Assembly (NCBI RefSeq): GCF_031877795.1
Contig: NC_133958.1
Location: 1,612,001-1,676,000, forward strand
From: Strix aluco
Taxonomy: Eukaryota; Chordata; Aves; Strigiformes; Strigidae
Direction: 5' to 3'
Length of the DNA: 64,000 bases
Made by a program: the position numbers and the translations under genes. This document shows positions 8,601 through 19,283 of the stretch, in pieces; the first letter of the stretch is position 1, and every line of letters starts with the position of its first letter. The notes below the pieces were generated by a model. That model was not told the DNA's origin. It did no database searches and saw nothing but the letters and a program-made list of their open reading frames with translations.

Positions 8601-11318
8601 ATATCATAAAATCATTTAGGTTGGAAAGGACCTTTAAGATCATCAAGTCCAGCTGTTATCCCAGCACTGCCAAGCCCACCACTAAACCACGTCCCTTAGT
8701 GCCACATCTACACGTCTCTCAAATACCTCCAGGAATGGCAACTCAACCACCTCCCCGGGCAGCCTGTTCCAGGGCCTGACAACCCTTTTAATGAAGAAAT
8801 TTTTCCTAATATCCAACATAAACCTTCCCTGGCACAACCTGAGGCCATTTCCTCTGGTCCTGCCGCTGGTTCCTTGGCTCAAGAGACTCATCCCCCCTCT
8901 CTGCACCCTCCTTTCAGGGAGTTGCAGAGGGCCATGAGGTCTCCCCTCAGCCTCCTCTTCTCCAGACTAAACCCCCCCAGTTCCCTCAGCTGCTCCCCTG
9001 AGGTTCTCTCTGGACAAATGGCAATAGTTGTATTGGCTGATTTGCCACATTTAAAGGCTAACAGACCCCCTCTTCACATGGCCAAGCATACACACAAGTG
9101 ACTTTTCAGACAGTATGATAATGGCTTGCAGTTTGCACTACGTACGACATTTGTAGTTCTCATTAATGCGCCGAATCTCTTCGTTTGTGCGAGAAGCCAG
9201 AATTTCAATCAGGCAACCTTCATCTGTTCCTGCACCCTAGGGAATTGCAAAGACAAGATCCAAGATTATAATGACAACTGTTTTGATGTGCAACTAGGAT
9301 TTTTTTAATTATATGTAAGTTAATAATAATGAATTAATAATAAATGTATAATTATGCCATATCATACTAAATAGACAAGAACTTAAGCGACATAAAAGGA
9401 AGATTTCAGAACCTTCATAGCCCTCCTCAGCTCATGCACGTCGTACATGGTGGTAGGAGTCATCATACCAACGATCACCCTTTCAAAATTCCCACTCAGC
9501 TCAGACTTCAAGTCATCAATCAAATCCTAGAAGACAGAGAGAGGAGGAAAGGAGTTGACAGAAGATACAGCCTTTGAGACCAGAACGAACTCATTCCCTA
9601 CTCTTCTTCATGCTTCAGCCCTCCTTGGATGAACCGTTGCTCTGAAGTGAACAAGACCAAAATAAACTTGGCCAGGGGAAGCTTGTGCTAACCTTACTGT
9701 GGTGGAGACTAGGATGTTGTTCACATTTCACCCATAACCCCAAAATGTCTGCATCTCCCAGTTAAAGCCACAGTCACTAATCTCTGAAGACCACCTACCC
9801 TGCCAATACTGCTTTTATAGGTGATCAGAACTTGCTGACGTTGGGAAACGTTTAGTTTGGTCAAGATCTCAATGATGGCATCTTCATCTGTGCCTGGAAG
9901 AAACCAGTGGAAACCAGTCAGGCTGCTTGCACAAGAACCAGAAGCCTGCTCTGGTCTTGTCCAGGTTGTGCCATTAGCCATCTTCTGTTCCTTACACAAC
10001 CTGGTTCTCAACAGCACTGGGGACTAGATCAACGTACAGAAGTGCCTCGACCCAGCCGGCGGCATGGCAGTGCCACACCGCAGGACAGACGAGACAAGAG
10101 GATGTTTTTGTGGCCAAGACTTGGATTTCCAGTTGTGTTCAAGTCTCAGCCTGATCAAGTCGCTTGATTCCTTTCAGTGCCCTCACAGGGAGTGGGGCAA
10201 TGTGAAGGGCCAGACTTCCCCTCTAACAAACCACCAGACAAAACATTCCCAGTGCTCGGGGGGGAAAAAAGAGGGTTTAACGGTGGAGGGAGATCAACTT
10301 ACCAAATCCTTTCATAGCCTTCCTTAGTGCCTGTGCTTCTTGCTCAGCACTGAAACTTGAGACCCCCTTGATTGTTGCCTAAACCCACAGGAGAGGAGTT
10401 ATGAAAGGCAGACTCAAAGCGATACGTACATACGGTAGAGTTGAATTACAAAAAAAAGAGAATTCAGAAGATGCAAACACCATGACAGCAAGTAAAGTCC
10501 ACCCACCAAACAGGAGTGATTTTATACCAGGCTTCCATCCTATACTAAAGAGAAACTGTTCTAGAGGGACTTCCCAGCCACATAAGAAGTAAACCACAGG
10601 GACACAACTAAAAGGAGAAAATATCTTCATATAGCTGCCCATGGAGTATCCGGTTTCCAATTAATAATGGCAAGCAGCCTGACATCTCAGTTCAGTCCAG
10701 CTGGGGCTTCTTCCCAGCAGTTTTCCATGTAAATCACAGAAGAAGCTGTTCCCATCAAAACCCTATTCCTAACTTCTCTAAGAGCAGTCAAGGACCATAA
10801 TTTTGTAAAATAATGCACCAGGAAGTGCAGTGTTTTACTCAGAATGGTGGTTCACAAACAAGTTTCTCCTGCCTCCTGTCCAGTGCCATTTCTGTGGGAC
10901 TACACTCTCTCTTACAAAGCTCTCCCTGTTCCATCAAAATCAGCAGCAAAACCACTGCTTAACATTTGTGTAGGTGAGACTTTCTGAAACGGGCATAGGG
11001 ACAACTACCACATAGATGGCTACTTTGCAGGTTGAACCTGGAAAGAATAAAATGCCCAGGAAGTTTATCTGGAGAAATCCATGCTCTTTGAACTAATATC
11101 TGATCAGATAACTCCCAAAATGGAAAAGCCTGTATGTGTGGGTCATTCTCCTCTAGCACGAGGAAGCAGAGAGAAGTGATAAACTCACCCCCCACAAAGA
11201 GACAGACAGTGACAGTGTTCTTCCTGCTGTGTCCTTATCTGAGCTACACGCCCCTCGTTTATCTGATCAGAGCAAAGGCTTGGCACAGCGTGGTACAGAA
11301 AACACACACACTCACCAT
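5567..11318 (-). CDS. ANXA4: ANXA4 (annexin A4), complete coding sequence in 12 exons
   Basis: Twelve coding segments total 948 nt including the stop, for 315 residues: 11316-11318, 10303-10378, 9799-9893, 9413-9526, 9146-9236, 8401-8480, 7942-7998, 7418-7511, 6820-6915, 6309-6367, 5894-6016, 5567-5626. Lengths and phases (95, 114, 91, 80, 57, 94, 96, 59, 123 nt) follow the vertebrate annexin pattern. Annexin A4 binds acidic phospholipid membranes in a Ca2+-dependent way and acts at apical and vesicle membranes of epithelia. All four repeats carry the type II Ca2+ site: GFGT 25-28 with E67, GAGT 97-100 with D139, KWGT 181-184 with E223, GLGT 256-259 with D298, the acidic residue always 39 after the Thr. 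Paralog choice rests on [13 protein letters not shown] and [13 protein letters not shown], which fit A4 better than A5. The N-terminus is four residues shorter than in mammals (319 aa in human). Confidence 0.95.
5894..6016 (-). CDS. ANXA4: ANXA4 exon 12 (repeat 4)
   Basis: 123 bp, residues 256-296. [20 protein letters not shown] is identical to human save one residue, and [11 protein letters not shown] follows. Gly258-Thr259 form the repeat 4 calcium loop. Splice sites are TTTCTTTAG|GGCTTG and ATTAAG|GTAAGC. Confidence 0.96.
6309..6367 (-). CDS. ANXA4: ANXA4 exon 11
   Basis: 59 bp, residues 236-255, [19 protein letters not shown], leading into repeat 4. It begins mid-codon (Val, G|TA). Splice sites are CCCTTACAG|TAAAGT and ATGAAG|GTAAAG. 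Confidence 0.95.
6368..6819 (-). other. ANXA4: ANXA4 intron 10
   Basis: 452 bp. No repeat or RNA gene recognised. The neighbouring introns 11 (6017-6308) and 12 (5627-5893) are under 300 bp. Confidence 0.85.
6820..6915 (-). CDS. ANXA4: ANXA4 exon 10 (repeat 3)
   Basis: 96 bp, residues 204-236, [22 protein letters not shown] to LEDALLAV. Glu223 is the repeat 3 calcium ligand. Splice sites are CTCCTAG|TTTTTG and GTGG|GTGAGT. Confidence 0.95.
6916..7417 (-). other. ANXA4: ANXA4 intron 9
   Basis: 502 bp between exons 9 and 10. No repeat or RNA gene recognised. Confidence 0.85.
7418..7511 (-). CDS. ANXA4: ANXA4 exon 9 (repeat 3)
   Basis: 94 bp, residues 173-204, [17 protein letters not shown] to NRSHLLR. 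As in mammalian ANXA4, repeat 3 has Lys-Trp-Gly-Thr instead of Gly-X-Gly-Thr. The first residue is Cys where human has Asp. The acceptor (GATGTCTTCAAG|TGC) has a weak pyrimidine tract. The donor is AAGAG|GTAGGA. Confidence 0.92.
7726..7812 (-). mobile_element. MIR-like SINE remnant in ANXA4 intron 8
   Basis: TTATCCCCATTTCACCGGCT, then a degenerate stretch, then GAATAGAGCCCAGGTCTCC. These match the two best conserved parts of the MIR core read in reverse (TTATCCCCATTTTACAGATG and AACCCAGGTCT). Strongly diverged, as expected for an ancient amniote SINE. Confidence 0.55.
7942..7998 (-). CDS. ANXA4: ANXA4 exon 8 (inter-repeat linker)
   Basis: 57 bp, residues 154-172, [19 protein letters not shown], the long linker between repeats 2 and 3. 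Splice sites are TCTCCACAG|GGTAAT and CTCAG|GTGTGT. Confidence 0.95.
7999..8400 (-). other. ANXA4: ANXA4 intron 7
   Basis: 402 bp between exons 7 and 8. Nothing recognised in it. Confidence 0.85.
8401..8480 (-). CDS. ANXA4: ANXA4 exon 7 (repeat 2)
   Basis: 80 bp, residues 127-153, [17 protein letters not shown] to VLVSLAT. Asp139 completes the repeat 2 calcium site. Splice sites are TTGCTAG|AATATG and GCGACG|GTAAGT. Confidence 0.95.
8602..9017 (-). mobile_element. CR1 LINE, 3'-end fragment (minus orientation) in ANXA4 intron 6
   Basis: Read on the plus strand it begins with the reversed CR1 tail (ATCATAAAATCATTTAGGTTGG), then AAAGGACCTTTAAGATCATC, the AACCACCTCCCCGGGCAGCC block, TTCCTAATATCCAACATAAACC, CCATTTCCTCTGGTCCTG and CTCCTCTTCTCCAGACTAAAC. 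The remaining intron 6 sequence is unremarkable. It is 5'-truncated with no intact frame. Confidence 0.95.
9146..9236 (-). CDS. ANXA4: ANXA4 exon 6 (repeat 2)
   Basis: 91 bp, residues 97-127. It opens with the repeat 2 loop [17 protein letters not shown] and ends NENYKC. The acceptor is TTCCCTAG|GGTGCA. The donor TGTC|GTACGT has C rather than G at the last exon base, and was chosen because it restores the invariant 91-nt length and gives Gln-Tyr-Gly at the junction. Confidence 0.93.
9413..9526 (-). CDS. ANXA4: ANXA4 exon 5 (repeat 1 to repeat 2)
   Basis: 114 bp, residues 59-96, beginning [15 protein letters not shown] and ending HELRRAMK. Glu67 is the distal calcium ligand of repeat 1. The acceptor is TCTTCTAG|GATTTG. 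The donor AAG|GTTCTG is weak, yet the length and frame match other annexins exactly. Confidence 0.95.
9799..9893 (-). CDS. ANXA4: ANXA4 exon 4 (repeat 1)
   Basis: 95 bp, residues 27-58, [11 protein letters not shown] through TYKSSIGR. It carries the repeat 1 calcium loop Gly27-Thr28. Splice sites are CTTCCAG|GCACAG and GGCAGG|GTAGGT. Confidence 0.95.
9894..10302 (-). other. ANXA4: ANXA4 intron 3
   Basis: 409 bp, with no repeat family recognised. Confidence 0.8.
10303..10378 (-). CDS. ANXA4: ANXA4 exon 3
   Basis: 76 bp, residues 2-27. It encodes the short N-terminal tail and the start of annexin repeat 1 ([16 protein letters not shown]). The acceptor is GGGTTTAG|GCAACA and the donor TTTG|GTAAGT. 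It is 12 nt shorter than the corresponding human exon (about 88 nt). Confidence 0.92.
10379..11315 (-). other. ANXA4: ANXA4 intron 2
   Basis: 937 bp between the start-codon exon and exon 3. No repeat family or further exon recognised. Confidence 0.75.
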
Positions 11319-11372
11319 CACTCTCGTATTGGGTCAATCTGTTGTTGTCTGGGTACCCAGGCAGTTAGACAA
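11316..11372 (-). CDS. ANXA4: ANXA4 exon 2: 5'UTR plus start codon
   Basis: A 57-bp exon with a strong acceptor (CCCTCTTTTTTTATTACAG|TTGTC) and a strong donor directly after the ATG (GTGATG|GTGAGTGTG). Only the last three bases (11318-11316) are coding; the other 54 bases are 5'UTR and contain an in-frame TGA 15 bases before the ATG. Spliced to exon 3 it gives [10 protein letters not shown]. Human ANXA4 starts MATKGG, and the 88-nt length I recall for its first full coding exon would likewise put the ATG at the end of the preceding exon. After splicing the ATG has G at -3 and +4. Confidence 0.8.
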
Positions 11373-13818
11373 CTGTAATAAAAAAAGAGGGAGTGTTAGT
11401 TTTCTTGCAAATAATTAATAGAATATACCTACCCTTACCAGTTAATGAGGCTGGTTAAGTAACCATCTAATTTCTCTGAGGACTAAAAGCCACACTTGAA
11501 CAGCCCTACTGAACGCCCGTAGCAGCATCCCTGAGTTTCCAGTCCTGCTTTGCACCGAACAAACAGAGGCTGCTTGCAACAGCACAGGGCCTGTCTGAAA
11601 GAGGGATGTGGTGCACAAGCAGATGGATAGCACTAGTAATTTAAGAAATTTCTTTTCTACTAGTGTGACAGCCTGGCTGAGGCTACAAGGAGAGGCAGAC
11701 TGTGTTGTCCTGGGAGCAAAGAAAGTAGACTTGATTCCCATGCCCTTCAAAACACACAGCTTTGACCCTGCCAGGTGAGACCCTGAGGGTGGATTAGGGT
11801 GAGGGCGCCTGCACGGTCCTAACAGCCTTCACAGATACTCCCTGGGAGGCAGAGACAACAACAAGGTGCAGATGAGCATGCAAACGATAACCTCACTTGA
11901 GGACTGGGACAGGAGACTTATTCTCCCTCTTACTTATAATCTGCTGTGTTCCACATCTCCTCAGTTTGGTACAATGTGTAATTCCTTGCAGTTTTAACCG
12001 ACTGTTAAAGCCCTCAGGAGAAAAAAATATAGCTTATTTGCCATCTCCCCAGTGTTATTTTTTCTGCTCATAATTCTATTTTCATGCATAGAACCTATAC
12101 ATGAACATACACAAAGTATTTTCCCGTGTCCCTGGTCAGTTGACAAGATGTCAGGTACTAGGAAAAGGTTCACTTCCCTGCAACTCAAGTTCAACACAGC
12201 ATGAACTGAGGTTCAAGCATTAAAGCCCTTAAGTAGAAGCAGTGATGCCAGCGGCTGACAACATCTCTCCTTATGCTGCTCGTGGGGCTTAATAGCTGCT
12301 ATCAATGAGCCCAGACAGTTGTGCAAGAACAGGAGTGTCTTTGCTCATGCTTCACATGACTCTTACAAATCTGGAATACTATCAGAGGGTGCTGTTCAGG
12401 CAAGTTAAGTCTCAGTGTGACATTTGCCATAGGTGTGTTACGCACAGGCACTCCCGAGTGCTCTGCAGGTCATCTGTGCCTTATTATACCCCGTGAAATC
12501 AGGCAACATATAGAAAATTATTAGTGTTTGCTTTCTTTCATTTGATTATAGATTTCAGTGGCCAAATTATGACCTAGACCTCAGAAAAGTCATCTTTGCT
12601 TCTCTCTAATGTTTTACAGAAATATCGAGCCAACTTTACTTGCTTTAGCCAGACATTAAATAATGGCTTTGAATTTCACAGATGTTTTTCTGATGCAGTA
12701 TTATCGTTCAGTTGGAATATTAGACAGGCTGGTCTAGCAAGTCAATTAGAGGGCAAAAGAAAGGTCAATAAAGAAGGAAAAGTGGGTGGGAGGCAGAAGA
12801 ATTCTGAGTGCAAGTGAGCTGGCAGAGAGAAACCAAAACATGAGGAAAGGATGCGTGTACTGGATTCAGGGCAAAAGCTCCTGCAATATCAAATTACAAC
12901 AGAAATGTCACATTGGATATTGACTGTAAGATTCCGATTTCTTCATCCAGTTTAAACATCACTGGGAACATAAAGAGTAGAGCACTGCAGAAGACAGCAG
13001 TGCTAACCCCACTGCGCCATCTGCAAACGCTCTTTTGTTCCCAGTATATTTCTGTGTGTGGTGCCACAAGAAACGAGCCACTGAAGTTACAGGTGGAAGC
13101 ACTTGGGAGTTCAACCAGGTTCTTCAGCAACGGTCCCTGCCTCTGTAACCCTTTCACAGGTGAAGGTGTCTCCATGAACTGCTCAGGCTGGGAAATTAGA
13201 TGAATAAAACTCTTCCAGCCACCCCCTTTGCTAGTAGAGAGAGAGAAAGGAATTGCTCAGTCAGGTTTGCCAGCGCTCTGCAGCTTGACACAATTCCTGG
13301 CCTGCAGCTCAAAGGGGGAAAAACAGCTTCAGGATGGGAACAACTCTTAACTCCATGTTTTGAAGAGTTTAACTATGCACGCAAAGAGTCAGCTAGCAAG
13401 TGCTAGGTGCCCTGGCTAATCACTGTCCTGATGTTATTTGCTTCATCCCCGAATAAAGGCCTGAGCTAGCTGGTACAGTAAACCTGGCTTAGGACAGGCT
13501 CAAAACACTGTGGCCAGATGACAGAGTGCAGGTGTACGAGGCATCCCTCTCATTATTCAAATTTTTTCCATGGATGACCTGTTCCTGCCAGGCTTTATCA
13601 GCTAATCAGGCAGTTATAAGTCCACATCAATGTCCTCCAAAAGCTGAATCCAGAATAAACTTCATTTATCAGAAAACAGCTGAAACTATCGTGTGTGCTG
13701 GCCAATTCAAATCGAGGCTTGCTCTGAATCAAGTTTTCCTGACTGTGCACAGAGCACACAGCTCCCAGCAAGCAAAGCTCCCAACAGCTTAACAGGATAT
13801 AAACCCCGGGTTGTTTTG

Positions 13819-13838
13819 TTTTTTTTTTTTTTTTTTTT
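13819..13838. repeat. T20 homopolymer
   Basis: Twenty T on the plus strand, followed by CTTTTT. A T15 run occurs at 18768-18782 in the same region. Confidence 0.9.
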
Positions 13839-15861
13839 CTTTTTCCACCCAAGTTTGAGCTCATAGACATGTTGCCAGTCCTACACTTAGGATCTGGAAT
13901 GGAAAACCACCGCTTTGCGACCCGTCCCCTTGCAAGGCAAACATGGGACTTGTTTGACTAGTTCTTTCATTCCGTGCACGTTTACTCGAACACAAACCCA
14001 CACCCTGCGCCAGATCAGCTTTTCCATGGCTCTGCCACCGCCAGCTGTTTCCAGGATAGAGCCTGCTCCCTCCGCAGCTGGATGTGCTTCAGGGAGGCAG
14101 AGTGCCCCAGGGGGTAGGTCTGGGGCTTGTAGCAGGGCGACTGACTCTGATCCCAGCCCAATTTGCAGCTCAGGACAGGATCTCCCTTCTGCTGGCAAGC
14201 CCCGAGCCAGCTGAAACAGCCCAGCACCTCCCACACTATGACCTTTGCGTGGCCACTGCCCTCAAAAGGAATAAAAATATAATACTGAGTTAGCAGAGCC
14301 TTGTACTCCTCGCTTCAGGCTGTGCACCCACCCAAAGCCGCTTCCCCAGGCCTCGGCCATGCCCTCCACACCCCAGCATCCAGCGGGGAGGACGTGCCAG
14401 CTTGGCCACGGGGCACGGCAGAAATAGGAAGCCAAACCTGCACTCCTTGTGCCTGGGAAGAGGCAGCCATCTTCCTCCTTCCCACAACCCACCTTCCCGT
14501 CCTTCCTCACCCCAGGCCTGTGCCCTCCAGGGCTGCCCTAATGCCTTGACATCGTGGGCCCGACGGGGCATCCGCCCAGCCAAGGGCTGTCCCGCTCCGT
14601 CACAGCCGCACCACCAGCCCCCGCTCTCTGGCAAGCAGGGACGGCATTTGGCATCTTCCCAGGCACCTCTACCCACGCAACCCCTTCCCCATGCCAAAGG
14701 GGACCCCCCAGTCCATTTGGCACTCACCTGCTGTCCCAAGCGGGTGCCTTGGCAGGGATGGGGAGATCTTTGCTCAGCTTGCCTTGGATGGCAAAGTCCC
14801 CGCCCTGGAGCGGGGTGGGACTCGGCGGCGCAAAGCAGCTTTTCTTGCACGCCTGACAGGAAGGCAATCCAGCCCTGCTCCCCTCCTTGGCCCTTCCGTA
14901 AACAGTTGGTTGTAATCCAGAGCAGGGAGAGATTCCCCAGGGAGCCTCACGCACATTTAGGAAATGCACATTTGGGGTTACACCGGCAGCCTTTGCAAGT
15001 GAAGGTGGCCTGGCAGGCTCGGATGGCTTCCACCCTCCCCTGTGTTGCCTGTAAAATTCTCTGGGAACTGAGGGGGGTCTCTGACCGCAGCCCAGCGCAC
15101 AGCCAGCATCTGATTCCTCACTTTATGCTGTGGTGTAAAAGGGCATACCCAAGGGGGGAGCGAGGGGGACGACAGTGTGGAGCACACAGGCAGCAACAGC
15201 CTTGAAGTCCTGTTCCTCCCCCTGTGGTGTTTGTGGGGATTTCTTACCTGTATCGTGCCTCCTTTGCTCCCACAGCACCTCTCCATGTCTTCAGTATCGT
15301 TCCTCCTCACCTAGGAACTCTGCATCACAATCAGCTGTGATTTCTGTAAAAGCGATTATTTTCATAAAGATTATTATTTTTGCCCCCACTGCCCTCAAGA
15401 CAAAACACTTCAGGCAAAGGGACTTTAGTTTTACCCCGATGTGACACTGCCAGGGTCAGCCTTAGGCAAGATCATGACGCTGACAGAGGGAAAGCAACCT
15501 TCCAGTAATACATATCGTGTCTTCACTGTGTTTATCCTCAGGGACCTTGGTCTCCTCTGATGCCAAAAGTACAGTTATTATAATGGGTAAGTCAACCCTC
15601 TCAGGTTCTCTTTTCCAGCTCATATGACAGTTATATCTCATCCCTATGCCTCTCTGCACATGCTCTTTTGCTGGAAGAGACCTAAATTTAGCAGCTCGGA
15701 TGAATGCAGGCTGTGCTCCAGTGAGCATGTCTGTGCAGCTGGCTTATTACAGCTCCCACTGCAGCTCAGTGTCCCAAAAACAACCCCAGAGAGGCCAGCC
15801 AGGCAGCATCTACTCACTCCCTGCTGAGGCAGGGGGACATTGAACAGAGGGTAACAGAAGA

Positions 15862-15926
15862 ACAGGGTTCAAAGCCACGAGCACTCTCCTTTTCCATTGC
15901 AGAGTCTCTTTCCTTGCAAAATCTGG
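15862..15926 (+). repeat. Copy A of an unclassified 63-bp repeated segment
   Basis: From AGGGTTCAAAGCCAC to GCAAAATCTGG. It aligns with 19220-19283 in the same orientation at about 54 of 62 positions plus one gap. The flanks do not align clearly. Family not recognised. Confidence 0.7.
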
Positions 15927-16429
15927 CACTTTACCCTGACCAGGATTGAGTGTGGGACTAGTACGTATTATCAACAGTCACTAAGGAGAAACTCTTCTCT
16001 TTCCTACATCTGTTAAAGTTTCCATTCTCATCCCTTCCTCTCACGTCAGCTGTCTCCTGCTCTGGGCCCATACCCGCTCATTTTAATCCACCAGCAGGAG
16101 AACTGCTGTGTTTCTCCATCTCATGTTGCCTGTGATTTTTTTTAGCCTATGTATTTTCAAAAGCTTCATTCTTCTCTTTGCTTTCCAGCCTCTTCAACCC
16201 CGAGGACTGGACGGCTCCGACACTGCAGTCAATGGTATATGCAACAGTAATTATTTAAGACCACAAGTTATTAATCTTATTTGGAAGTAATTTATCCTTT
16301 AAATATTGCACCAATCCTGCCATTCATGATTTGCATAATTTAACCTTTTCTTTCCCCCTGGGAAAGGCTCCAAGTAGAGAGGAATATTTGAAGATGCAAA
16401 GTGTTTGTGTAGATGTTTTTAGCCACCCA

Positions 16430-16453
16430 GAATTAGTCATGGAATTAGTCATG
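16430..16453. repeat. Perfect 12-bp tandem duplication
   Basis: GAATTAGTCATG occurs twice head to tail without mismatch. The unit is not related to the flanking sequence. Confidence 0.95.
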
Positions 16454-19219
16454 TAAGTGTAGTCCATTCAGAAGCCGGATCCTGACCCAACACACGGCTG
16501 AGTTCCCTATAATCTTGGCTGGTTATGGATGTTGGCTCTGTAGCTATCCGATTCAGACAATCACAATTATTTGGACCAGAAAGGAAAAAAAAATAAAGTA
16601 CAAAGGTTTCTGATCATGCTGAGAGTTATCTGACCTCCTCTGGAAGGTGGATGGAAGGTCAGGGGATTTAGGGCAATGGTTGTCTGCACCCTGTTGTACC
16701 TTGCTACAGGAGCTGCCCCCTTCAGGAAGGTGAGGGGTTGTTGCTGTAGGAGAAATTTCCTATATAAGGTTCAGGAGACAAAGCTTTATCTCTCCAGGAG
16801 CCCTTTGCCTAGGGTCTGCTCAGCTTTCAGCATGTTGTCGCCATCTCTTAAAGGATGGAAGGGCTATGGCTGTCCTTAAATATCGCCAGCCTGAAGCACT
16901 GTCTAGCATAGCTTTGCTGTCCTCGCATCAGAAGAGGGACAGTTAACGGACAAGCCCACAGTTCCTATCAGTGTCGTAACACAGTGCATTGCCTTTCTTT
17001 TCACTGATATTTCCTGTTTGTCCCATCAATTATTTTAAAATCCCATGTTAAAAAGCTCTCCAAATCCCCAGGCTTTACTCGGTTGCATACCTGTTCTGTA
17101 TTCCCTCTCCATCCTGCTGTTTTCCCATCTCTACAAAAGACATAATAAAAATTAAAGGTCACAGCAAGACAGGGCAGTGTGCTTTAAGTAAATAAATAGA
17201 GCTCAAGCAGCCAGCTTGTTAAGCAGGAGGTATTTATTCTAGGTCCCACAATGAGAACATAGCTGAACCTCTTGGAAAATGGCAGCATTTGTGTTTTTGC
17301 CCTAAGGACCTGGCCTTTTAAATTTACACCTGAAAGGATAGAGGAGCCTGGTGCTGGAAGAAGAGATTTTCAGTGTGTCATTTGATTAACAGGTACCTTT
17401 AGCTTTAGAGAAACAGCCTCACTTCATTCACAGAGGTCCAAGTCCTGGCACTAACGAAGTCTTTAGCCAGTCTCCCACAGATTTAAGTGGGGACCAGAAT
17501 TTGGGCCTTTGGGGATTGTGCAGGTGTTTTGAGGAAGTTTATAAGGGAATGCTCATTTTTATACCTGAGCACTAGCAGCTTGCAATTGGCAACCCTTGAA
17601 AATGGGGTTATTTAGCTGTTGTGCAAGTGCTGCCGGAGCTATGTTGTGATGCTGGAGCTCGGTTAGACGACTGTCTCCATAGCAGCGGGTAGCTGAGGTT
17701 AGGGTGGAGGCTGAAAACCAGCACTTGCTTTTCTAACGCACCAATTTTCACGTGCTTGTAAGAGGGTAAAGAATTCTCATTCTGCCTATTAATATCAGAT
17801 TAATCACGAAGTTAACTGCAGATTTTAGGACTCGCTGCAGAGATGCAGGGGTACTTTTGAGACTTAAAGCAAGGATGTCTCCTTAGCTCCAGTTCAGCAC
17901 TGTGTAAGATGAAACCTCCATTTCCACAAGTCAGAGGTAGCTTTGGTGTAGAAACAGTGGTGTTTTGGGGAAGACACAGCCCGAAGATCCTATTCTATTA
18001 TTTGAGCAAAGCCCTTTTAACACAAAGATAAGAAGGAAGGTGACAAACACCCTCCCAGAAATATGTAAGCAGTGCTTATTTGAGGTGGGCAGACCGAAAT
18101 GTTCCAATTCGTGTAAGAAATGAAAGTGTTCTTAGCTTTCATTGCTTGCCATAACCATAGAAACCCTGTTTCTACAGAGTCAGTATTACCAGGGGAATGT
18201 GCAGCACTCCACCTCTAGGCAATTCAGACAGGATTTCACAAAGCCCTGAGCACAGCACACCAGTACTGCTACGCAAGTCAAGGGCTCTCTGGATAGACCT
18301 GGGTTGATTACATCAACCTACATGTCACAAAGCCAAGAAGGAACAGGGGAGCGGAACTGATTTGAGACAATCCCTGTAACCTGAAGTGCCTTTAAAACAA
18401 GATACCACTTAGATGTGATGGTCTACACAGCTTAGAAAATAAACTATAAGGCGAGACAGCAATGAGCAGCTGTATGAAAAAGCCAGGAGTCAAACTCCCC
18501 ATTTCAAGTGTGCTTCAATTACAAGATTTTTAAGACTTGCTTGCAGATAAAGAAGAGATCCTGGATGCTATTACAATTTATAACAGTGATAACTATAACA
18601 GTGTCTTAGGTGCTACTGCACTCAGTGCTTTCCACGCTGCTATCCCGCAGCATATGTTGTGTTGACGCTGTCTCAGAAATACCCACACACTCTGCTTTTC
18701 TCTTACAGAGGAACTTAAGGCTGCACTTGGCCACGAGCCCAGTCTACTGTTTTCTTTTAACTAAAGCTTTTTTTTTTTTTTTAATTTTAACAGCATGGAA
18801 GACAACCAGTCCTGGGCCATTGGCTGTTTGACAGCTTCATCCAGAGGGGGACTAGAGTCAGCAAGCACCTCGATAGTGGGGTTGTGAAGATGGTTAGGCA
18901 CTTGTGGGGTGACACTTCTACCTTCTAAAGAGCCCTTTGCAGTCATACAAGTTGTCGCTTGCTCTTGATCCTAGTTGTGTTGTCTCACCTTCCATGGTTC
19001 AAACTGAACTGGTGAAACGGGTCTGCTTCAGCATCCCCAGCAGAGCTCAAGGCACAGACTGTGGCAGAAGATGCAGAGGAGTCTTCACATGCTCCAGGGT
19101 TGCCCGGCCTTGATAAGCCCATTCGCATCACTTGCTGGGAAAACATCACCTCGTGTGGGTGCAGTGCAATCAGAATTACACTGCTTGTCGGGGTAGAGCC
19201 TATTTACATTAAGGACAAG

Positions 19220-19283
19220 AGAGGGTTCAAGCCACCAACACTCTTCTTTGTCATTGCAAAGTCTCTCTCCTTGTAAAATCTGG
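19220..19283 (+). repeat. Copy B of an unclassified 63-bp repeated segment
   Basis: From GAGGGTTCAAGCCACC to TGTAAAATCTGGG, the partner of 15862-15926 some 3.4 kb away, in direct orientation. Confidence 0.7.

Noticed and set aside
8682-8906. 74-codon minus-strand frame with [20 protein letters not shown]
   Set aside because: This is the translated 3' end of the CR1 copy, not a host gene.
14402-15205. 267-codon open frame on plus and overlapping 186-codon frame on minus
   Set aside because: GC-rich, stop-poor sequence with no recognisable protein motif and frames open on both strands, as expected from composition.
15246-15310. Minus-strand MERCCGSKGGTIQ followed by a strong donor (CAG|GTAAGA), in phase with ANXA4 exon 3 and echoing the mammalian KGGTVK
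   Set aside because: The exon at 11316-11372 has better splice signals on both sides, an in-frame upstream stop and a start codon placed as in mammals. The 15.2-kb piece would lengthen the tail and has no good acceptor or promoter context. An untranslated or alternative first exon there remains possible.
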